From the NCBI GenBank assembly GCA_016710435.1, contig JADJVV010000001.1, positions 2,006,501 to 2,070,500 of the forward strand: a stretch of DNA of 64,000 bases, given 5' to 3'. Source of the stretch: Hyphomicrobiales bacterium. Its GTDB lineage: Bacteria; Pseudomonadota; Alphaproteobacteria; Rhizobiales; Aestuariivirgaceae. The position numbers and the translations under genes were made by a program. Under the pieces are notes generated by a model. The model saw only the letters and a program-made list of their open reading frames with translations. It did not search any database and was not told the DNA's origin. Shown here one piece after another: positions 57,690-64,000 of this stretch; within the stretch, counting starts at the first letter, position 1; every line of letters begins with the position of its first letter.

Positions 57690-59415
57690 CCGCCGCGCCA
57701 CACTGATACGCGCAATCGACCAGGGCCGGGGCGTGACCAAGGCCGATTGCGTGCTGAAGGGCGGGCATTTCTTCGACCTTGTCACGGGGAACATCATTGC
57801 GTCCGACATCGCGCTCTGCGGCGACACCATCATCGGCACCTGTGGCACCTACAGCGGTGCGCGCGAAATAGACATCACCGGCAAGACGGTAGTGCCGGGC
57901 TTCATCGACACGCATCTTCACGTGGAGTCATCTCTCGTCACGCCACAGGAGTTCGACCGCTGCGTGCTCCGCCACGGCGTCACCACGGCCATTTGCGATC
58001 CCCACGAGATTGCCAACGTGCTGGGCGTGGACGGCATCCGCTATTTCCTGGACTGCGCCATGGAAACGGCGATGGACCTCCGCGTGCAACTGTCAAGCTG
58101 CGTACCCGCCACCCATCTGGAAACCTCCGGAGCACACATCACCGCGGAAGACCTGCGGCCATTCATGAACCACCCCAAGGGCATCGGCCTGGCCGAGTTC
58201 ATGAACTTTCCGGGCTTGCTGGCGCTTGATCCCGAATGTCTGGACAAACTCGTCCTCTTCGAAGGCCGTCATATTGATGGCCACGCGCCATTGCTGCGGG
58301 GCACTGATCTCAATGGCTATCTCGCCGCCGGCATTCGCACCGATCACGAGACCACGACAGCGGACGAGGCACGCGAGAAACTGTCCAAGGGCATGCACAT
58401 CCTCATCCGGGAGGGTTCCGTCTCCAAGGACCTGCACGCCCTCTTGCCCATCCTGACCGAACGCAACTCGCCCTTCCTCTCGCTCTGCACCGACGACCGC
58501 AACCCTCTCGACATCGCCGAGGAGGGGCACCTCGATTTCATGATCCGCACCGCCATCGCGCATGGCGTGGAGCCGCTCGCCGTTTACCGGGCGGCCAGCA
58601 TTTCGGCGGCCAAGGCTTTCCGCCTCCACGACCGCGGCCTTGTGGCGCCGGGCTGGCGCGCCGACCTTGTGGTGCTGGATGATGTAGAAACGTGCAGTGT
58701 CAGCGCCGTCTTCGCCGCGGGCCGTCTGGTCGATGATGCGCTCTTCGCTGCCCGCCGCCCGCTGCCCGCCGTGGGCTACGGCAGCGTGAAGGCGAAGCCG
58801 GTTCAGGCATCGGCCTTCAGGATCGACGGTGATGGCACTGCAACGCCAGTGATTGGTGTGGAGCCAGGCAAGATCATCACCCAACGTCTCAGCATGACCC
58901 TTCCTGTCACCGCCGATGGCGTGAGTTGCGATCTGGGGCAGGATGCGATCAAGGTTGCGGTGGTGGAGCGGCACGGCAAGAACGGCAACATCGGAAAGGG
59001 CTTCGTCCACGGCTTCGGCCTCAACGCAGGCGCAATCGGCTCCACCGTAGGCCACGACAGCCACAACATCTGTGTCGTCGGTGCGAGCGATGACGACATG
59101 GCCGCTGCCGTCAACCGGCTCATCACGATGCAGGGTGGCTTCGTGGTCGTGCGCGACGGCGAGGTGCTGGCCGAACTTGCACTGCCGGTGGCGGGCCTGA
59201 TGAGCGACAAGCGTTTTGAGGACGTGCACGATGCACTGATCCCCCTGCGTGCCGCGGCGAAATCCCTGGGGACCGTGTTGCCGGAGCCCTTCCTGCAAGT
59301 GGCCTTCCTGCCGTTGCCGGTCATTCCCCACCTCAAGATTTCCGACCGTGGATTGATCGACGTCGACCGCTTCGAACTCGTCTCGCGCCTCAACCAGCCT
59401 GCATCGCAAGGTTGA
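57679..59415 (+). CDS. ade: Adenine deaminase
   Basis: This 578-residue metal-dependent enzyme converts adenine to hypoxanthine and ammonia. Motifs are PGFIDTHLHVESSLVTP, CDPHEIANVLG, FEGRHIDGHAP, CTDDRNPLDIAEEGH and the C-terminal TVGHDSHNICVVGASDDDM. The ATG at 57679 lies inside the end of the aldehyde dehydrogenase gene. Together with deoC and the dehydrogenase, it forms a deoxynucleoside salvage or catabolic unit. Confidence 0.95.
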   Translation: MVNDRRATLIRAIDQGRGVTKADCVLKGGHFFDLVTGNIIASDIALCGDTIIGTCGTYSGAREIDITGKTVVPGFIDTHLHVESSLVTPQEFDRCVLRHGVTTAICDPHEIANVLGVDGIRYFLDCAMETAMDLRVQLSSCVPATHLETSGAHITAEDLRPFMNHPKGIGLAEFMNFPGLLALDPECLDKLVLFEGRHIDGHAPLLRGTDLNGYLAAGIRTDHETTTADEAREKLSKGMHILIREGSVSKDLHALLPILTERNSPFLSLCTDDRNPLDIAEEGHLDFMIRTAIAHGVEPLAVYRAASISAAKAFRLHDRGLVAPGWRADLVVLDDVETCSVSAVFAAGRLVDDALFAARRPLPAVGYGSVKAKPVQASAFRIDGDGTATPVIGVEPGKIITQRLSMTLPVTADGVSCDLGQDAIKVAVVERHGKNGNIGKGFVHGFGLNAGAIGSTVGHDSHNICVVGASDDDMAAAVNRLITMQGGFVVVRDGEVLAELALPVAGLMSDKRFEDVHDALIPLRAAAKSLGTVLPEPFLQVAFLPLPVIPHLKISDRGLIDVDRFELVSRLNQPASQG

Positions 59416-59493
59416 AGTGACACACCTGCAAAACCATTGATCTTGCCGCCGGATTGGCGCTTTGTGACAGGTTTGTGAGTCTCGGAGACCCCA

Positions 59494-61143
59494 ATGCCAT
59501 TGCTCTTGCTGCTCGTACACCTCGGTGCCGCCGTCATGCTGCTGCTTTGGGCGGTGCGCATGGTGCGGACCGGTGTGGAACGGGCCTATGGCGCCGGGCT
59601 GCGCGACGCCATGCGCCGTGCCCGCCGCGGCTCGGCCTTCATGGCGCTGGCAGGGGCGGCATTGGCCATCGTGTTGCAGAGCGCGACTGCCGTGGCGGTC
59701 CTCGCTTCCGGATTTGCGGCCTCCGGCGTGTTGTCCGTCTCCACCGGCATTGCGGCCTTGCTGGGTGCCGACCTCGGCTCGGCGCTTGTCGTCAAGATCC
59801 TGTCGTTCAACCTGTCGGAACTCGTGCCACTGTTCATCCTCGCAGGTGCCACGATGTTCCTGAAATTCGAGAACCGCACCGTCCGCCATTACGGGAGGAT
59901 CGTCCTCGGCCTGGGTTTCATCCTGTTGTCGCTGCGCATGATCGGCGAGGCGACGGCGCCCTTGCGCGAAAGCGTGGTGGCGCCGCAGGTGGTGGCATAT
60001 CTCGCAGGCGATCCCTTGACTGCATTCCTCGCTGCTGCACTGGTGGCGTGGTTCCTGCATTCTTCCGTGGCAACACTTCTGCTGCTGGCGAGCTTCACTG
60101 CAGGTGGCCTGCTGCCCATCGAAGCCGGGCTGCCGATGGTGCTGGGCGCGAACCTTGGCGGTGGCGTGATCGCAGCCTGGCTCACGCGCTCCGCTCCCCT
60201 GGCCGCGCGTCGCATTCCCGTTGGAAACCTCGTGTTCCGCGCCGTGGCCGCGCTGGCCGTACTCGGGTTGCTGCAGGTCGTTCCCTTCGATGCGTCGGCA
60301 TTGGGCTCCAGGCCAGCGGTGCAACTGGTGAACTTCCATGTGCTGTTCAACGTGATGCTGCTCATCTTCGCCTTGCCCTTCGTCAATCCCATGGCGCGTC
60401 TCACCGAACAGCTTCTGCCCGATCCGCAGGACCCGCTGGCGGGCGAAACGTTTCGCACCGCGCTTGATCGCAGTGTCATCACCAAGCCCGCACTGGCGCT
60501 GGCCAGCGCCCAGCGCGAACTGTTGCGCATGGGGGAGACCATCGAAATCATGTTGCGTCCCGTCATGGATGTGTTCGAAACGGGCGACCACAAGCACATC
60601 GCCCGACTGCGTGCGCTGGACGAAGAACTGAACCGCCGTCACACCGGCATCAAGCTCTTCATCGCGGAGGTGAACCGCGGTCAGCTCACCGATGCCGAGG
60701 CGCGCAAGGGCCTGGAACTCGCCAGCCTTGCCACCGACTTCGAAGCCATCGGCGACATCATCGCCAAGAACCTGCTGGTGCTCGCCGAGGAGAAAGCCCA
60801 GCGCAAACTGAAATTCTCGCAGGAGGGCTGGCGCGAAATGATTGCGCTGCATGACCGCGTAATGGCCAACGTGCAGATGGCGATGAACGTGCACATCTCC
60901 GGCGACCTCGACAGCGCCCGTCAACTCGCGGGCGAGAAGGCGGTGCTGCGCAAGCTGGAACGGGAGAGCCAGGACAAGCACCTGGAACGGCTGAAGTCGG
61001 GCCATGTGGAGAGCATCGAGACCAGCGACATGCACCTCGAGATCGTCCGTGCGATCAAGGAAATCAATTCGCTCATGGCCAAGGTGGCCTATCCGATCCT
61101 CAAGGAGAGCGGACAATTGCTGGATAGCCGCCTCGCCTCATGA
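59494..61143 (+). CDS. Na/phosphate symporter with PhoU domain (NptA/YjbB-like)
   Basis: This 549-residue membrane protein has two Na/Pi cotransporter repeats with QSATAVAVLASGFAASGVLS and the corresponding SSVATLLLLASFTAGG segment, each followed by several spans. A C-terminal PhoU-like helical domain (residues about 340-545) follows. E. coli YjbB of this type exports phosphate. The ATG at 59494 has a weak site. The upstream 78 bases may hold a promoter. The direction of transport is not certain. Confidence 0.88.
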   Translation: MPLLLLLVHLGAAVMLLLWAVRMVRTGVERAYGAGLRDAMRRARRGSAFMALAGAALAIVLQSATAVAVLASGFAASGVLSVSTGIAALLGADLGSALVVKILSFNLSELVPLFILAGATMFLKFENRTVRHYGRIVLGLGFILLSLRMIGEATAPLRESVVAPQVVAYLAGDPLTAFLAAALVAWFLHSSVATLLLLASFTAGGLLPIEAGLPMVLGANLGGGVIAAWLTRSAPLAARRIPVGNLVFRAVAALAVLGLLQVVPFDASALGSRPAVQLVNFHVLFNVMLLIFALPFVNPMARLTEQLLPDPQDPLAGETFRTALDRSVITKPALALASAQRELLRMGETIEIMLRPVMDVFETGDHKHIARLRALDEELNRRHTGIKLFIAEVNRGQLTDAEARKGLELASLATDFEAIGDIIAKNLLVLAEEKAQRKLKFSQEGWREMIALHDRVMANVQMAMNVHISGDLDSARQLAGEKAVLRKLERESQDKHLERLKSGHVESIETSDMHLEIVRAIKEINSLMAKVAYPILKESGQLLDSRLAS

Positions 61144-61215
61144 GGTCATGCCACTGAGCGATTGTGATCATTTGAAATCATTGCAGGATTGCCGGTTTCG
61201 CGGGGACATTCCCGC

Positions 61216-61243
61216 TTGACTCGATTGGCTCTCAGTCCATTAT
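61216..61243 (+). promoter_or_regulatory. Candidate promoter of the second sugar transporter
   Basis: TTGACT (61216-61221), 16 bases, then CATTAT (61238-61243) resembles a sigma-70-type promoter. It lies 82 bases upstream of the ATPase start. A hairpin (GCGGGG/TCCCGC around 61200-61215) precedes it and may terminate the symporter gene weakly. Confidence 0.4.
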
Positions 61244-61324
61244 CGCCGCACTCGCTTCGCACGGGCGAGGGAGAGAACACGACTCGCGGACGGAGAAATC
61301 CAAACCGCCGGGCAAAGGGTCAAC

Positions 61325-62896
61325 ATGGGAAGCGGAACACAATCGGCACCAAGCCAGGAGGGCCATGCGGCAACTGCCGAAGCGGCTCCTGCTTATCCCA
61401 TCGAACTTCGCGGCATCTCCAAGTCCTTTGCCGGCATCAAGGTCGTCAGCAATGTGAACTTCGACATCAAGCCCGGCGAAGTGCACGCCCTCATGGGCGA
61501 GAACGGCGCGGGCAAATCGACAGTCATCAAGATCATGGCGGGCCTGCACCAGGCTGACGAGGGAGAAATTCTCGTCAACGGCAAGGCCGTGCGCTTTGCC
61601 TCCCCGCGCGACGCCCATCATGCCGGCATTGCCACCGTGCACCAGGAACTGCTGCTTTTCCCGGAGCTGACGGTCGCTGAAAACATCTTCCTCGGCCAGA
61701 CACCCAAGACATCGCTGGGAACCATCGACTGGACAGCGATGCGGGTGCGGGCGCGGCAGTTGCTGAATTCGCTCGACAGTCCCGATCTCGACATCGACCA
61801 GAAGGTCGGCAACCTCTCGGTTGGCAACCGCCAGCGCATCGAAATTGCCCGGGCACTCGCCCAGGACGCCCGCGTGCTGGTGATGGATGAACCCACTGCG
61901 GCACTGGCCGAAGCCGATGTGCAGCGCCTCATGGCCATCGTGCGGAACCTGCGCGCCCGCGGCGTCGCCATCGTTTACGTCAGCCACCGCATGCCGGAAA
62001 TCTTCGCACTGGCAGACCGCGTGACCGTTCTGCGCGACGGCCAGCACGTGGCGACGAAACCTGTTTCGGAAGTGGACGAAGCCAAGCTCGTGGCGATGAT
62101 GGTGGGCCGCTCCATCGACCGCCTATACCCGGCAAAGCAGGGCAAGAACGGCGATGTGGCGCTCGAACTGCGCAACGTTTCCCATGGCTCGGTGGTGCGC
62201 GACATTTCGCTGTCGTTGCGCCGGGGCGAAATTCTTGGCCTCGCAGGCCTTGTGGGGTCGGGCCGCACCGAAACGGCACTGACGATCTTTGGCATCACCC
62301 CTGCCACCGCGGGCGAAATTCGCGTGGATGGGAAGGCAGAGGCCATCAACAGCCCGGAAATGGCCCGCGACCTCGGCATTGCCTATATCCCTGAGGACCG
62401 CGGGCAGCAGGGCCTCATCAAGGCGCAATCCATTGAAGACAATATCGCCCTCGCCAACTTGAAGCGGCTCATCCGTGGCTGGTTCGTGGATGTGGCGCAA
62501 GTGACGGCAGAGGCGCGCAACGCCATCACGCGCTTCGGCATCCGCGCCCGAGGCCCGGAGCAACTGGTGCGCCAACTCTCGGGCGGCAACCAGCAGAAGG
62601 TCGTGCTGGGAAAGTGGCTCGCCACCAATCCTCGCATCCTCATCATGGACGAACCGACGCGCGGCATTGATGTGGGGGCCAAGGCCGAGATTCACCAACT
62701 CATGCGCAAGCTCGCAGGCGACGGCATGGCCATCCTGATGATTTCCAGCGAGTTGCCGGAAGTGCTCGGCATGAGTGACCGCGTGCTCGTCATGGGGGGA
62801 GGCCGCATCCTCGCGGAATTTGCCAGTGAAGATGCCACGGCCGAAGCGGTCGGCGCCGCCATGACCAGCAGCACGATCAAGGAGATCGCCGCATGA
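61325..62896 (+). CDS. Sugar ABC transporter ATP-binding protein (RbsA/LsrA type)
   Basis: This 523-residue ATPase has two nucleotide-binding domains. The first has Walker A GENGAGKST, signature LSVGNRQRIEIARAL and Walker B VLVMDEPTAALAE. The second has a degenerate Walker A (GLVGSGRTET), signature LSGGNQQKVVLGKWL and Walker B ILIMDEPTRGID. This is the ribose/rhamnose/AI-2 class. The N-terminus (MGSGTQSAPSQEGHAATAEA) is an unrelated low-complexity extension of about 25 residues. It overlaps the permease gene by 4 bases. The sugar cannot be read from sequence. Confidence 0.93.
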   Translation: MGSGTQSAPSQEGHAATAEAAPAYPIELRGISKSFAGIKVVSNVNFDIKPGEVHALMGENGAGKSTVIKIMAGLHQADEGEILVNGKAVRFASPRDAHHAGIATVHQELLLFPELTVAENIFLGQTPKTSLGTIDWTAMRVRARQLLNSLDSPDLDIDQKVGNLSVGNRQRIEIARALAQDARVLVMDEPTAALAEADVQRLMAIVRNLRARGVAIVYVSHRMPEIFALADRVTVLRDGQHVATKPVSEVDEAKLVAMMVGRSIDRLYPAKQGKNGDVALELRNVSHGSVVRDISLSLRRGEILGLAGLVGSGRTETALTIFGITPATAGEIRVDGKAEAINSPEMARDLGIAYIPEDRGQQGLIKAQSIEDNIALANLKRLIRGWFVDVAQVTAEARNAITRFGIRARGPEQLVRQLSGGNQQKVVLGKWLATNPRILIMDEPTRGIDVGAKAEIHQLMRKLAGDGMAILMISSELPEVLGMSDRVLVMGGGRILAEFASEDATAEAVGAAMTSSTIKEIAA

Positions 62897-63873
62897 GCGC
62901 GGATGTTGCGCCACCGGCCATCGGCCGTTCGCCGCTGCAGCGCTTCCTCGGCGGCTATGGCCAGGAGATCGTGGTCTTCCTGTCGATCATCTTCCTGTTC
63001 GTGGTGGTCGGCGCCATCAATCCGCGCTTCCTGTCGGACACCAACATCAACTCGATCTTCGCCGGCAATGCCTACATCGCCGTGGCGGCAATCGGCATGT
63101 CGATGATCATCATCGCGGGCCACATCGATGTCTCCGTCGGTGCGCTCATTGGCGTCATCGCAACGATTGCCGGCACTCTGGCCGTGAAGGGCTACCCCGT
63201 CTGGATCGCCTGGACCGTGCCCATACTCTTTTCCATGGCCGTCAATGCCGGCGTCGGCGCGCTTGTCGCCTACACGCGCATTCCCTCGATCGTGGTGACG
63301 CTCGGCATGCTGTCCATCCTCAAGGGCGGCCTCATCAGCGCCACGGCAGGCGCCTGGATTTCCAACCTGCCGCCGGAATTCATGATCGCCCAGATGCGCC
63401 CCTTCGGCATTCCGTCCGCCGTCTATTTCATGGCGGTCCTCACCATCCTCGCCACGCTCTTCGTGCGCTACACGGATTTCGGCCGGTCCATCTATGCGGT
63501 GGGCGGCAACATGGAGGCCGCGCGGGCCGCAGGCATCAACCCCGAGCGCGTGGTCGTGGGCGTCTTCGCGCTGCACGGTTTCTTCGCCGGAATCGCGGGC
63601 ATTCTCTTTGCGACGCAGTTGCAGGTGATCCAGTCCACCGTGCCGCCCAACCTCGAACTCACCGTCATCACGGCGTCGGTGATCGGCGGTGTCTCCATTC
63701 TCGGCGGCAGCGGAACGGTGATCGGCTCCACGCTCGCGGCCATTCTTTTCGCCTGCATCGGCTCGGCGCTGATCTTCCTCAACGTCTCTGCCTACTGGCT
63801 GCGCGCCGTGCTGGGCCTGATGATCCTTGCAACCGTGCTGGCCGACATGGCCCGGCGCAGGAGGGCGAAATGA
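62893..63873 (+). CDS. Sugar ABC transporter permease 1 (RbsC/RhaP-like)
   Basis: This 326-residue permease has the family motif MSMIIIAGHIDVSVGALIGV, then FVRYTDFGRSIYAVGGNMEAARAAGI as the ATPase-contact loop. About eight spans are visible. The ATG overlaps the ATPase stop (ATGA) and its own stop overlaps the next permease (ATGA at 63870-63873). Such two-permease sets occur in rhamnose and AI-2 (Lsr) transporters. Confidence 0.92.
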   Translation: MSADVAPPAIGRSPLQRFLGGYGQEIVVFLSIIFLFVVVGAINPRFLSDTNINSIFAGNAYIAVAAIGMSMIIIAGHIDVSVGALIGVIATIAGTLAVKGYPVWIAWTVPILFSMAVNAGVGALVAYTRIPSIVVTLGMLSILKGGLISATAGAWISNLPPEFMIAQMRPFGIPSAVYFMAVLTILATLFVRYTDFGRSIYAVGGNMEAARAAGINPERVVVGVFALHGFFAGIAGILFATQLQVIQSTVPPNLELTVITASVIGGVSILGGSGTVIGSTLAAILFACIGSALIFLNVSAYWLRAVLGLMILATVLADMARRRRAK

Positions 63874-64000
63874 CTCTCTCCCGCTGGCTCCGCCACGAAA
63901 CCATCCTGGCGGTTCTGACCATTATCGCCCTCATCGTTCTGGCGATCCTCTCGGACAAGTTCTTCACCACCGAAAACCTCCTGAACCAGGGCCGGCTCAT
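63870..64000 (+). CDS. Sugar ABC transporter permease 2 (partial, 5' end)
   Basis: The first 43 codons of a second RbsC-type permease (MTLSRWLRHETILAVLTIIA, then DKFFTTENLLNQGRL) start at the ATG at 63870, overlapping the previous stop. The single hydrophobic span and the FFTTENLLNQ segment match the family N-terminus. The gene runs off the right edge. Confidence 0.85.
   Translation, partial: MTLSRWLRHETILAVLTIIALIVLAILSDKFFTTENLLNQGRL

Noticed and set aside
58093..61116. A 1007-codon open frame on the minus strand
   Set aside because: It is the complement of adenine deaminase and the Na/phosphate symporter, which have clear motifs; the His/Gln/Arg-rich composition is typical of a shadow frame in GC-rich DNA.
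61325..64000. Assignment of the right-edge transporter to rhamnose, ribose or AI-2
   Set aside because: The binding protein gene is not in view and ATPase and permease sequences alone do not identify the sugar.

Overview
The window looks like chromosome from a GC-rich, heterotrophic alphaproteobacterium, most likely of the order Hyphomicrobiales (Rhizobiales). The evidence is the run Suv3-like helicase / S4 protein / FdxA / CarD, a CIRCE-controlled groESL, periplasmic binding-protein sugar transporters, and a complete histidine-utilisation locus ending in glutamate plus formate. I see no rRNA, tRNA, CRISPR array, insertion sequence or phage gene. This is core and catabolic chromosome, not an island.

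Layout. 1-6.2 kb: the 5' part of a hexapeptide acyltransferase, rpmB, an RNA helicase, an S4-domain protein, fdxA and carD. 6.2-12.3 kb: an RND efflux pump with its adaptor, an M15 peptidase and a small RTX-type protein. 12.4-14.6 kb: groES-groEL. 14.6-18.3 kb: a Zn/Cd/Pb ATPase and a DUF2130 protein. 18.3-23.6 kb: a sulfate ABC transporter under an Rrf2 regulator, with a divergent radical SAM gene. 23.6-27.3 kb: a TetR/HlyD/ABC exporter operon resembling E. coli ybiH-ybhGFSR. 27.4-31.3 kb: a periplasmic ClpP-like protein and a TetR-linked set of small GFA, SRPBCC and VOC proteins. 31.5-35 kb: a xylose-type transporter xylFHG. 35-44.5 kb: a methylated-amine-type cluster (sulfotransferase-like, class III aminotransferase, two FAD/GcvT dehydrogenases, a non-pyrrolysine MttB homologue) with a divergent LysR gene. 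44.5-54.2 kb: the hut locus. 54.3-59.4 kb: deoC, an ALDH16-type double aldehyde dehydrogenase and adenine deaminase. 59.5-61.1 kb: a Na/phosphate symporter with a PhoU domain. 61.3 kb to the end: an ATPase and two permeases of a second sugar transporter, cut by the window edge.

The most interesting biology is in the hut operon. A CaiB-type CoA-transferase and an acyl-CoA dehydrogenase sit between hutG and hutU, joined to their neighbours by overlapping start and stop codons. I infer that this pair could feed imidazolepropionate (dihydrourocanate) into histidine catabolism as CoA thioesters. The MttB/dehydrogenase cluster, the Rrf2/sulfate/radical SAM group, and Lys/Ala/Pro-rich N-terminal tails on both CarD and XylG also merit attention.

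A caution on quality: seven small indels and one deletion of about 100 bases all fall between 8.23 and 13.76 kb. They hit the RND permease, its adaptor, the RTX protein and groEL, and I see none elsewhere. The single-base changes look like sequencing or assembly errors. The RND deletion may be real.
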